Part shown: in pieces, positions 56,698 to 64,000 of the stretch
How the letters are laid out: each line of letters opens with the position of its first letter
Position numbering within the stretch: the stretch's first letter is position 1
Assembly: GCF_004323595.1 (NCBI RefSeq)
Contig: NZ_AP019373.1
Coordinates: 806,001 to 870,000, forward strand
Source: Sulfuricystis thermophila
GTDB lineage: Bacteria > Pseudomonadota > Gammaproteobacteria > Burkholderiales > Rhodocyclaceae
DNA: 64,000 bases
Direction: 5' to 3'
Notes under the pieces: generated by a model
Told to the model about the DNA's origin: nothing
The model's database searches: none
Seen by the model: the letters and a program-made list of their open reading frames with translations, nothing else
Program-made: the position numbers and the translations under genes

Positions 56698-58494
56698 ATG
56701 GCTGTAACCCTGAGTCTGGCGCCGGGCGCGTCGCTGCTCGAACGACAGGCGTTGGCGATCGCGCAGACCTTGCTGGCCGGTTTCGACAGGCACTATCGCT
56801 TGTTCCGTGAGATTTCGGCGGCAGCCAAGGAATACTTCGAGGCAGGCGACTGGCCCGGGGTGCAGCGAGCCGTCCGCGAACGCATCCAGTTTTACGATGA
56901 CCGGGTCGCCGAGACGGTCGCGCGCCTGCACCGCGAGTTCGGCCAAGATGCCCTGGATACCGACATCTGGCGTCAGGCCAAGCTCTATTACATCGGCTTG
57001 CTGACCGAACACTCCCAGCCGGAGCTGGCGGAAACCTTTTTCAATTCGGTGTTCTGCAAGATCCTGCACCGCACCTATTTCCACAACGAATTCATCTTCG
57101 TGCGGCCGGCCATCTCGACGGAGTACATCGAGTCCGATCCGCCTGCCTTTCGCTTTTACTACCTGCGCGAAGCCGACTGGCGTGCGGCGCTGGCCCGCAT
57201 CTTCCTCGATTTCGGCTGGCGGCGTCCGTTTGCCGATCTCGAACGCGACATCGACTGGCTGTTGCGCGCCGTGCGCGAGCGTTACCCGGTGCTGCCCCTG
57301 CGCGATGAAAACTTCCAGATCCAGGTGCTGTCCTCGGCCTTCTACCGCAACAAGGCTGCCTATGTGATCGGCAAGGTGATCAACGGCGCGGCCGAATATC
57401 CGTTCGCCGTCCCGGTGCTGCATGATGGAGAAGGCAGGCTCTATCTCGATACCCTCCTGCTCGATGCGGCGGACATCGGCGTGCTGTTTTCGCTCTCCCG
57501 CGCCTATTTCATGGTGGATATGCCGGTGCCGGCGAACACCGTACAGTTTTTGCGCAGCCTGATGCCCAACAAGCCGCGCGCCGAGATCTATTCGATGCTC
57601 GGGCTCGGCAAGCAGGGCAAGACCTCGTTCTACCGCGGCCTGATCTCCCATCTGCATCACTCGGACGATCAGTTCGTCATCGCGCCGGGCATTCGCGGTC
57701 AGGTAATGCTGGTGTTCACGCTGCCGTCCTACCCCTATGTCTTCAAGGTGATCAAGGATCGCTTCGGCGCCAGCAAGGAAGTCGATCACGCCACGGTGAG
57801 ACGCAAGTATCAGCTCGTCAAGCAGATCGATCGCGTCGGTCGCCTGGCCGATACCCTCGAGTTTTCTCTGGTCGCGCTGCCGAAGGAGCGGCTGGCACCC
57901 GAGTTGATCGAGGAGTTCCAGCACGAGATTCCTTCGCAGCTCGAAGAGGAGGGCGGCGATTTGATCATCAAACATCTCTACATTGAGCGGCGCATGGAAC
58001 CGCTCAATCTGTATCTGGAGCGTGCGCTCGCCGCCGGCCGTGACGATCAGGTCGAGCAGGCGGTGATCGAATATGGCAACGCCATTCGCGAGCTGGCGAT
58101 CGCCAACATCTTCCCGGGCGATCTGCTATGGAAGAATTTCGGGGTGACGCGCTATGGCCGCGTGGTGTTCTACGATTACGACGAAATCGAGTTCATGACC
58201 GACTGCCGTTTCCGGCGCATTCCGCCGCCGCCCAACGAAGAAGCGGAGCTGTCCGGCGAACCTTGGTATTCGGTGGGCAAAAACGACGTGTTTCCCGAAG
58301 AGTTCGCCGCTTTCCTGCTCGGCGATCCGCGTATCCGCGCCGCATTTATGAAGCATCATGCCGACCTGCTCGATGTCGGCTTCTGGCAGCGTGCGCAGGA
58401 AGACATTCGCAGCGGAAAGATCCGCGACTTTTTTCCCTATCCCGAGTCGCTGCGTTTTTGCCACCGCTTTGACGAAAGGAAGGAGACCCGATGA
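56698..58494 (+). CDS. aceK: Isocitrate dehydrogenase kinase/phosphatase AceK
   Basis: 598 residues. Family segments include FFNSVFCKILHRTYFHNEF, FYRGLISHLHHSDDQF, GIRGQVMLVFTLPSYPYVFK (ATP-binding part), NIFPGDLLWKNFGVTRYGRV and FYDYDEIEFMTDCRFRRIP (catalytic/metal region). It reversibly phosphorylates Icd, diverting isocitrate to AceA during growth on acetate or fatty acids. It is divergent from icd; its stop overlaps the DUF192 gene by 4 bp. Confidence 0.98.
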   Translation: MAVTLSLAPGASLLERQALAIAQTLLAGFDRHYRLFREISAAAKEYFEAGDWPGVQRAVRERIQFYDDRVAETVARLHREFGQDALDTDIWRQAKLYYIGLLTEHSQPELAETFFNSVFCKILHRTYFHNEFIFVRPAISTEYIESDPPAFRFYYLREADWRAALARIFLDFGWRRPFADLERDIDWLLRAVRERYPVLPLRDENFQIQVLSSAFYRNKAAYVIGKVINGAAEYPFAVPVLHDGEGRLYLDTLLLDAADIGVLFSLSRAYFMVDMPVPANTVQFLRSLMPNKPRAEIYSMLGLGKQGKTSFYRGLISHLHHSDDQFVIAPGIRGQVMLVFTLPSYPYVFKVIKDRFGASKEVDHATVRRKYQLVKQIDRVGRLADTLEFSLVALPKERLAPELIEEFQHEIPSQLEEEGGDLIIKHLYIERRMEPLNLYLERALAAGRDDQVEQAVIEYGNAIRELAIANIFPGDLLWKNFGVTRYGRVVFYDYDEIEFMTDCRFRRIPPPPNEEAELSGEPWYSVGKNDVFPEEFAAFLLGDPRIRAAFMKHHADLLDVGFWQRAQEDIRSGKIRDFFPYPESLRFCHRFDERKETR

Positions 58495-58925
58495 AAGCAC
58501 TCATCACGGCCGTCTTGCTGTTGACGGCTCTCGGCGCCGCCGCCCAGTCGTTGCCGGTGATCGAACTCAACGCCGGCATCCACCGCATCGAAGCCGAAGT
58601 GGCCGCCAGCCCCGAGGCGCGCATGCGCGGGCTGATGCAGCGCACGACACTGCCGCCCCAGCGTGGCATGCTGTTCGTCTTCGACCAGGAGGCGCGCCAC
58701 TGCATGTGGATGAAGAACACCTATCTGCCGTTGTCGGTCGCCTTTCTCGATGCCGCGGGCCGCATCCTCAACATCGAGGAGATGCAGCCGCAGACCGAGG
58801 ACAATCACTGCGCCGCGCGGCCGGCGCGCTTTGCGCTGGAAATGAATGCCGGCTGGTTTGCCCGACGCGGCATCCGGGCGGGTGACACCATCGGCGGCAT
58901 CGGCAAGGCGCCGCGCGCGTTTTGA
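58491..58925 (+). CDS. DUF192 family exported protein
   Basis: 144 residues. A Sec signal (to about AAAQS) is followed by the DUF192 core: TPxxRxxGLMQR-type start (SPEARMRGLMQRTTLPPQRG), MLFVF, CMWMKNTYLPLSVAFLD and ALEMNAGWFARRGIRAGD. The function is not established. It is coupled to aceK. Confidence 0.92.
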   Translation: MKALITAVLLLTALGAAAQSLPVIELNAGIHRIEAEVAASPEARMRGLMQRTTLPPQRGMLFVFDQEARHCMWMKNTYLPLSVAFLDAAGRILNIEEMQPQTEDNHCAARPARFALEMNAGWFARRGIRAGDTIGGIGKAPRAF

Positions 58926-58932
58926 AGCGCCA

Positions 58933-58958
58933 GGTGCCGTATCACCAGCGCCGACATT
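58933..58958 (+). repeat. Dispersed 28-bp repeat copy (degenerate)
   Basis: GGTGCCGTATCACCAGCGCC then GACATT, 7 bp after the DUF192 stop codon. It differs from the consensus at about four positions. Confidence 0.75.
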
Positions 58959-58985
58959 TGTTAACGCGCATGCCGGCAATCGGCA

Positions 58986-59142
58986 CCCGCTGAGGATGAA
59001 ATACCATGCGCAAAAATAAACGCCCGCCCTCCCCCAGCCCCTCCCTCGCGGGAGGGGAGACTATCAGCGCGGCTTGCGCCGCGAAGGGACTCTGCCGTCA
59101 AGGAAACGAAGGGCGGCGCTCTTTGCTTTGTATTTCACGTTA
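58986..59142. repeat. Dispersed intergenic element, about 160 bp, copy B
   Basis: Reverse-orientation relative of 56476-56638, with about 80 % identity by eye over most of the length. It lies between DUF192 and the aminotransferase gene, ending 34 bp before the latter's start codon. Confidence 0.75.
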
Positions 59143-59176
59143 ATCTGGATGCTCGTCAACGCACAAGGAGATTCGC

Positions 59177-60310
59177 ATGCCCGGCTTGCTGCCCAACGTC
59201 GATCCCGACGGACTGCTCGAATACTCGGTCGTCTATACCGACCGCGCGCTGAATCACATGTCGGTGAAATTCCAGGCGGCGATGCGCGACATCTCCCGAA
59301 TCCTCAAGACGGTCTATCACGCCGAAGCAGCCATCGTCGTGCCGGGCAGCGGTACTTTCGGCATGGAAGCCGTGGCGCGGCAGTTCGCCACGGGCAAAAA
59401 GTGCCTGGTCATCCGCAATGGCTGGTTCAGCTACCGCTGGAGTCAGATCTTCGAAATGGGCGCGATTCCTGCCTCCACGACGGTCCTCAAGGCGCGTCGC
59501 ATCACCGCAGCATCGCAATCCCCTTTCGTGCCTGCTCCGATCGATGAGGTAGTGGCAGCGATCGAGGCGGAAAAGCCCGACCTCGTTTTCGCACCGCATG
59601 TCGAGACTTCTTCCGGCATGCTGCTGCCGGACGATTACCTGCGCGCTGTCGCCAATGCCGTGCATGCGCAGGGGGGCTTGTTCGTGCTCGACTGCGTCGC
59701 CTCGGGGGCACTGTGGGTGGACATGGCCGGGCTCGGCGTCGACATCCTCGTCACGGCGCCGCAGAAGGGCTGGAGCGGGCCGCCATGCGCGGGGCTGGTC
59801 TGTCTGGGCGCGACGGCGCTGGCACGCATCGAGGCAACGACCAGCACCAGCTTTGCGCTGGATCTCAAGAAATGGTTGCAGATCATGCAGGCTTATGAGA
59901 AGGGCGGGCATGCCTACCATGCGACGCCGCCGACCGATGCGCTCGTCGCCCTGCGCGATGTGATGTGCGAGGCCGAGCAGTACGGTTTCGAACGGCTTCG
60001 GGCGGCACAGATCGAACTGGGCAGCAAGGTGCGCAGGGTGCTCGCCGATGCCGGTTTCAAAAGCGTTGCCGCGCCGGGTTACGAAGCGCCGGGGGTCGTC
60101 GTCTGCTACACCGACGATCCGGACATCCAGTCAGGCAAAAAATTCATTGCCCAGGGCGTGCAGACGGCGGCGGGGGTGCCGTTGCAATGCGACGAGCCCG
60201 CCGATTTCCGCACCTTCCGCATCGGCCTGTTCGGTCTGGACAAGCTGTACGCCGTCGATCGCACGGTGGCCACTTTCGCTGCCGCGCTCGGGAAAGTGCT
60301 GGGGCGCTGA
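59177..60310 (+). CDS. Class V PLP aminotransferase (alanine-glyoxylate / serine-pyruvate type)
   Basis: 377 residues. The PLP lysine is in VTAPQKGWSGPPCAGL, with the Asp of LDCVASGALWVDM and GSGTFGMEAVAR in the cofactor pocket. It belongs to the AGXT/SPT-like branch. Amino donor and acceptor are not clear; glyoxylate would suit the neighbouring glyoxylate genes. AAGGAG stands before the ATG. Followed after 20 bp by the PDC-domain gene. Confidence 0.88.
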   Translation: MPGLLPNVDPDGLLEYSVVYTDRALNHMSVKFQAAMRDISRILKTVYHAEAAIVVPGSGTFGMEAVARQFATGKKCLVIRNGWFSYRWSQIFEMGAIPASTTVLKARRITAASQSPFVPAPIDEVVAAIEAEKPDLVFAPHVETSSGMLLPDDYLRAVANAVHAQGGLFVLDCVASGALWVDMAGLGVDILVTAPQKGWSGPPCAGLVCLGATALARIEATTSTSFALDLKKWLQIMQAYEKGGHAYHATPPTDALVALRDVMCEAEQYGFERLRAAQIELGSKVRRVLADAGFKSVAAPGYEAPGVVVCYTDDPDIQSGKKFIAQGVQTAAGVPLQCDEPADFRTFRIGLFGLDKLYAVDRTVATFAAALGKVLGR

Positions 60311-60330
60311 ACACGACTTTAGGGATACCT

Positions 60331-61275
60331 GTGGCCGAAAACTGGAAAGCCTCGATCGAACGGCAGCGCGCTGCGCTCGCCGCACAGCTGCATGCGCCGA
60401 TGGCGCGGCTCGCTTCCCTGTGCCCGCCGCTCTGGGGAGATCGGGAAAAGCTCGATGCCTTGCTGCGCGAGCATTTCGGCGAGGTGCCGCACGTCAAGTA
60501 TCTCTACTGTCTCGATCCCAAGGGCGTACAGATTTGCGACAACGTCGGTGCGGACCGCCTGTCGACCGTCCATTTCGGGCGCGACCGCTCCCACCGTTCC
60601 TACATGCGCGAACCGATGCCGCCCTGGGGTTTCCTGCTCTCCGATGCCTATGTCAGTCAGTCGGGGCGGCCTTCGATCACCGCGCTGCATGTGGTTCGCC
60701 AGGGTGACCGGTTGCTCGGTTATCTGGGCGCCGACTTCGATGTGCGCCATCTACCGACGGCCACCGCCCTGCACGAGGAATCGCGTGCCTGGCGTCAGAT
60801 CAAGGGTGACCCGTCGATCCGCGGCACCGTGTTCCTGCAGGAACGTATCGACAGTCCGATGGATCGCCACATCGATCAGGCGCTGACGATCCTCGAAGAG
60901 TTGATCACCGACCGGGGCCTGTTTCAGGCAGTGATCCATTTTTCCAGTAGCCGGGTCACCGCCTGGTTTCTCGACGATCCCTACCGCTATCGTCTGATCG
61001 ACGACGAGGCGCTCGCCGATCCGGATGTCTGCCTGCTCTATCCGCGTCGGCCGTGGCCGGACGATGCATTGATGCCGCGCGATGCCATCCGGCCGATCCT
61101 TGCCGGCATGCGCGAGTTGCGCCTGGCCGATCGCACCATTTACCTGCGCTCGGCGTCGATCAACATCTTCAACGGCATGGTGAGTCTGACCTTTTCCTGC
61201 GATGGCTCACATTATCTGAGCTACGCGGATTTTCTTGATCGCAAGAGCGGTTTCTGGCTCGGCATCGGCGGCTGA
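60331..61275 (+). CDS. PDC/Cache-like sensor-domain protein
   Basis: 314 residues from a GTG at 60331 (AGGGA upstream). Residues 1-160 resemble a PDC/Cache domain (VKYLYCLDPKGVQICDNVG, GRDRSHRSYM, GFLLSDAYVSQSGRPSITAL, LLGYLGADFDVRHLP). The second half has no output domain that I recognise and no membrane helix or signal peptide is visible, which is unusual for a Cache domain. It probably shares a transcript with the aminotransferase. Confidence 0.75.
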   Translation: MAENWKASIERQRAALAAQLHAPMARLASLCPPLWGDREKLDALLREHFGEVPHVKYLYCLDPKGVQICDNVGADRLSTVHFGRDRSHRSYMREPMPPWGFLLSDAYVSQSGRPSITALHVVRQGDRLLGYLGADFDVRHLPTATALHEESRAWRQIKGDPSIRGTVFLQERIDSPMDRHIDQALTILEELITDRGLFQAVIHFSSSRVTAWFLDDPYRYRLIDDEALADPDVCLLYPRRPWPDDALMPRDAIRPILAGMRELRLADRTIYLRSASINIFNGMVSLTFSCDGSHYLSYADFLDRKSGFWLGIGG

Positions 61276-61301
61276 GAGCAGCAATTGCTGGCGCTTGCCC
61301 G

Positions 61302-61562
61302 TCAATACTTGCGACGGGGGGACGCGGCGGGAGTGTTGCGCGCTTCGAGATGGCGGAAGGTGATGCGCCCCTTGCTGAGATCATAAGGCGACAGTTCCAG
61401 GGACACCTTGTCTCCCGCGAGGATGCGGATATGGTGCTTGCGCATTTTCCCGGCACTGTAGGCCACCAGGTCGTGACCGTTGTCGAGGGTGACGCGGTAG
61501 CGCGAATCGGGCAGCACTTCCATCACCACGCCGTTCATTTCGATGAGTTCTTCTTTGGCCAT
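61302..61562 (-). CDS. infA: Translation initiation factor IF-1
   Basis: 86 residues, against about 72 in most bacteria; the extra 14 are a basic C-terminal tail ([14 protein letters not shown]). The S1/OB fold is clear: [40 protein letters not shown] and KGRITFRH. Betaproteobacteria often have a second infA away from the ribosomal operon; this is likely that paralogue, next to a cold-shock gene. Confidence 0.95.
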   Translation of the reverse strand: MAKEELIEMNGVVMEVLPDSRYRVTLDNGHDLVAYSAGKMRKHHIRILAGDKVSLELSPYDLSKGRITFRHLEARNTPAASPRRKY

Positions 61563-61586
61563 CTGAGAGCCTCCGTGAGGTAAACG

Positions 61587-61610
61587 AAAAAGCCCGGGCG
61601 GGCCCGGGCT
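61587..61610 (-). terminator. Terminator between the cold-shock gene and infA
   Basis: AGCCCGGGC (61591-61599) and GCCCGGGCT (61602-61610) form a perfect stem, followed by T-run on the minus strand. infA lies just beyond, so its own promoter or partial read-through is needed. Confidence 0.85.
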
Positions 61611-61657
61611 CCGTCAGACTACCCGCCGGTCGTTTGGACGGGCGGGGCGTCTGTGGC

Positions 61658-61864
61658 TCAGTCGATCGGCCGAATGTTCGATGCCTGCTGACCCTTGGGG
61701 CCGCTCGTGACGTCGAAATTGACGCGCTGACCTTCGCGCAGCGTCTTGAAGCCGCTGGTCTGGATTGCGGAAAAATGGGCGAAAAGATCGTCACCGCCAG
61801 CTTCCGGCGTGATGAAACCGAAGCCTTTGGAATCGTTGAACCACTTCACTGTACCTGTTGCCAT
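61658..61864 (-). CDS. Cold-shock protein (CspA family), copy 2
   Basis: 68 residues, starting [20 protein letters not shown], identical to copy 1 over the first 20 residues. RNP1 and RNP2 motifs are intact. Its upstream region (61865 to about 62090) is gene-free and probably holds a long leader, as for copy 1. It is divergent from the FNR-box operon at 62199. Confidence 0.97.
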   Translation of the reverse strand: MATGTVKWFNDSKGFGFITPEAGGDDLFAHFSAIQTSGFKTLREGQRVNFDVTSGPKGQQASNIRPID

Positions 61865-62093
61865 GTCTTGAATATCCTGAAAAAACAAAAATTGGGGTTG
61901 CCCCCATACTGGGGCGAAACTCAAGACAGCGGGTGGTGCAGGGGAAGGACAGCAACCCGGGAACCGGGGTGCGCGTACAAAACCAGACAACGACGACACT
62001 ACTTGAAAATCGCTGGATCGGACTATGCGCGCTTTCGCAAGGAAATGCAACGAAAAATTTGTAACAGTTGCAAGGTCTTCGATTCGCCTTGAT

Positions 62094-62134
62094 TTGATCT
62101 GAGTCAAAGCAGAGTATCAACAAATACTTATGAT
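62094..62134 (+). promoter_or_regulatory. FNR-type class II promoter of the 4Fe-4S/NrfD operon
   Basis: TTGAT-CTGA-GTCAA (62094-62107), one mismatch to the FNR consensus, is followed by a -10 TATGAT (62129-62134). The predicted start near 62141 puts the box centre at about -41. The rest of the 334-bp gap 61865-62198 is the cold-shock leader region and the 5' UTR. Confidence 0.7.
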
Positions 62135-62198
62135 GGCCCGCTTTATGTTTTGGCGGTGGCCATCACGCCAGACGGTTCCTAATTACCGGAGGATGACT

Positions 62199-63290
62199 GT
62201 GACAGAAGACATGAATTCGCAGGCGGGTGCCGAGCGGCAGGATACACAAGTTCCGCGGCAACCGGCGCCCGCCGATCCATCCCGTGTTGCCCTGAAAACC
62301 TCGCGTCGTGATTTCTTGAAGAGCGGCGGAATGTTGAGCCTGTCCTCGCTGATGGGCACGGCGGCATTGATGACCGAATCCGATGATGCGCAGGCGGCGA
62401 TCGAATGGGCCGAGCACTTCCAGAAAAATTATCGCCTGATGACGCCGGAGGAAAAGGCCGAGGCACGCGCACGGCTCGAACGGCGCTATTCCGAGGAATA
62501 CGGCAAGAAGGTCACCGTCGATACCACCGAGGCGCAACCCGGCGTGCTGATGGGTTATGCGCTCAACATCCGCAAGTGCATCGGTTGCCGGCGCTGCGTG
62601 CATGCCTGTGTCGCCGAGAACAACCAGTCGCGCGGCAGGAACCGTCCTGGTGAAAAGATCGAGTGGATCCAGGTGCTGCGCATGGAACGCGGTAAGTTCG
62701 AAGCCGAGAAGATGAATCACGGCTATCCGGAGGGTCTGGGCATCCAGGTTGGCGGCAATGCCTATACACCGGTCGGCCAGGTGCTCGAAGGCCAGTATCA
62801 CTACACACCGGACCTCGTACCCGAGAAAGATGCCACCTACATGCCGATCGCCTGCATGCAGTGCGAGAAGCCGCCTTGCGTGAAGGTGTGTCCGGTGCGT
62901 ACCACCTATCGCGAGCCGGACGGCGTGGTGGTGATCGACTACAACTGGTGCATCGGCTGCCGCATGTGCATGGGCGCCTGCCCTTACTGGGCACGTCGTC
63001 TCAATGTCACCAACCCCGTGCTGCCGAAAGAAGAGATGAATCCGGTGACACACTATCTCGGTAACCGGCCCCGGATGCGTGGTGTGGTCGAGAAGTGTCA
63101 CTGGTGTCTGCAACGCACTCGTCATGGGCGCTATCCGGCCTGCGTCGAGGCTTGCCCGGTCGGTGCCCGCAAGTTCGGCAACCTGCTCGATCCAAACAGC
63201 GAGGTGAGCCTGATCCTGGCGCGGAAGAATGTCTTCCGTCTCAAGGCCGAGCTCAATACCTTCCCGAAGTTCTTCTATTTCTACGATTGA
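62199..63290 (+). CDS. Tat-exported polyferredoxin subunit (DsrO/NrfC/HybA-like, 4Fe-4S)
   Basis: About 363 residues from a GTG at 62199, six bases after GGAGG; an ATG at 62211 is an alternative. Around residue 40 is the Tat motif SRRDFLKSGG. Four cysteine clusters follow: CIGCRRCVHAC, CMQCEKPPCVKVCP, CIGCRMCMGACP and CHWCLQRTRHGRYPACVEACP, for four [4Fe-4S] clusters. It relays electrons between an NrfD-type quinone subunit (next gene, 10 bp on) and a periplasmic partner outside the window. An N-terminal extra stretch (about 60-105) is helical and charged. Family choice (DsrO, NrfC or other) is open. Confidence 0.9.
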   Translation: MTEDMNSQAGAERQDTQVPRQPAPADPSRVALKTSRRDFLKSGGMLSLSSLMGTAALMTESDDAQAAIEWAEHFQKNYRLMTPEEKAEARARLERRYSEEYGKKVTVDTTEAQPGVLMGYALNIRKCIGCRRCVHACVAENNQSRGRNRPGEKIEWIQVLRMERGKFEAEKMNHGYPEGLGIQVGGNAYTPVGQVLEGQYHYTPDLVPEKDATYMPIACMQCEKPPCVKVCPVRTTYREPDGVVVIDYNWCIGCRMCMGACPYWARRLNVTNPVLPKEEMNPVTHYLGNRPRMRGVVEKCHWCLQRTRHGRYPACVEACPVGARKFGNLLDPNSEVSLILARKNVFRLKAELNTFPKFFYFYD

Positions 63291-63300
63291 GGAGGCGGCC

Positions 63301-64000
63301 GTGCTGATCCGTTTCATTTCCGACTACGTGCGCTATGTCCTCAAGGGGGGCAGCAAGTTCTACACATGGATGGGCATCTTGGGGGTATTCATCCTCGGCA
63401 TGCTCTATGTGTTCTACCTGCAGAACACCGATGGCCTGATCGTCACCGGCATGACCAGCCAGATCCACGAGGGACTCTACTTTGCCAATCTGGTGTTCCT
63501 CGTCGGCGTCGCGGCGGGGGCGGTGACCATCGTCTTTCCGGCCTACGGCTATCATCACGAGGGGATGCACAAAGTGGCGGTGCTGGGCGAGATGCTGGCA
63601 ATAACCGCAGTGATCATGGTGATGATGTTCGTGTTTGCCCACATGGGGCGGCCCGACCGCCTCTGGCACATGATCCCGCCCTGGGGTATCTACAGCTTTT
63701 CCTCGATGCTCGGTTGGGACGTGATGGTGCTCACCGGCTATCTGTTCCTCAACTTCGTCTGCGGCTTCTACTACCTGTGGTGCAAATACACCGGCAACCC
63801 GATCAACTACAAGTGGTTCCTGCCGGTGGTGTGGGTCGCGATCGTCTGGGCATTGTCGATCCACACCGTGACGGCCTTCCTGATCTCGACGATGCCGGCG
63901 CGTCCGATGTGGCATCACAGCATGATGCCGATCCGCTTCATCACCACCGCGTTTGCCGCGGGTCCGGCACTGATCATCCTGGCCTTCCTGATCATCCGCA
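63301..64000 (+). CDS. NrfD/DsrP-family quinone-reactive membrane subunit, partial
   Basis: 233 residues are visible from a GTG at 63301 with GGAGG five bases before; the gene runs past the window end. Five to six membrane helices are seen (WMGILGVFILGMLYVFYL, LYFANLVFLVGVAAGAVTIVF, AITAVIMVMMFVFAHMG, LNFVCGFYYLW, WFLPVVWVAIVWALSIHTV). Conserved His and Asp residues (HEGLYF, HMGRPDRLWH) fit a quinol site. It forms the membrane partner of the ferredoxin subunit. A catalytic or multihaem subunit would be expected downstream. Confidence 0.9.
   Translation, partial: MLIRFISDYVRYVLKGGSKFYTWMGILGVFILGMLYVFYLQNTDGLIVTGMTSQIHEGLYFANLVFLVGVAAGAVTIVFPAYGYHHEGMHKVAVLGEMLAITAVIMVMMFVFAHMGRPDRLWHMIPPWGIYSFSSMLGWDVMVLTGYLFLNFVCGFYYLWCKYTGNPINYKWFLPVVWVAIVWALSIHTVTAFLISTMPARPMWHHSMMPIRFITTAFAAGPALIILAFLIIR

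Overview
The window is a GC-rich (about 63 %) chromosomal segment from a betaproteobacterium. Gene content (clade II nitrous oxide reductase cluster with a Sec-type NosZ, aceK, DUF3567, DUF486, several c-type cytochromes) suggests a denitrifying member of the Rhodocyclales or a close relative. The genus cannot be fixed from sequence reading alone.

Layout. (1) 1-12183: a clade II nos region, mostly on the minus strand. It holds two nosZ genes whose mature coding parts look identical, a sensor kinase/response regulator pair between them whose kinase carries a periplasmic CxxCH haem motif, two small c-type cytochromes, nosB, nosD and the start of a nosG-like ferredoxin gene cut by the window edge. 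Two small membrane-protein genes diverge from the outer nosZ. FNR-type boxes lie about 41.5 bp from predicted start sites of two nos promoters. (2) 12184-35752: housekeeping genes: rsgA, a pterin dehydratase, an M48 peptidase, orn, rpmE, rho, trxA, panBC, folK, pcnB, hda, purM, a PilZ protein, a frameshifted miaA, mutL, dedA, purN, an RNA m5C methyltransferase, a PLD-type protein and an MscS channel. Two copies of a 206-bp miniature transposable element lie here, each with 5-bp target duplications. (3) 35798-38650: a TehA/SLAC1 transporter diverges from a sigma-54 activator. Downstream of the activator is a sigma-54-like promoter that leads into no protein gene but into a compact structured transcript of about 164 nt, a candidate small RNA with CCUCC repeats. 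(4) 38690-41559: rpmBG, radC, coaBC, dut. (5) 41758-45527: a periplasmic electron-transfer module (NapC/NirT tetrahaem, EB_dh-type haem protein, FccA, FccB). (6) 45687-61864: glyoxylate shunt and its control (aceB, glycerate kinase with a divergent LysR regulator, aceA, icd, aceK), clpSA, two cold-shock genes, infA. (7) 62199-64000: an FNR-box operon for a Tat-exported 4Fe-4S protein and an NrfD-type membrane quinol subunit, cut by the window end.

How the parts fit. Quinol pool and sulfide-type electron input (FccAB, NapC, NrfD-type unit) could feed small cytochromes that reduce the two NosZ enzymes; FNR boxes link nosZ, the nos accessory operon and the NrfD-type operon to low oxygen. Carbon flow at isocitrate is set by icd/aceK/aceA, and aceA and aceB share a 17-bp palindromic operator.

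The window also carries a dispersed repeat of about 28 bp (consensus close to GGTGCCGTCCCGCCAGCGCC followed by GACTTTCGA). It occurs about ten times, half of the copies inside coding regions, where it stays in frame. The strongest novel leads are this coding-compatible repeat, the candidate sigma-54 small RNA, and the nosZ pair whose identity ends exactly at the signal-peptide junction.
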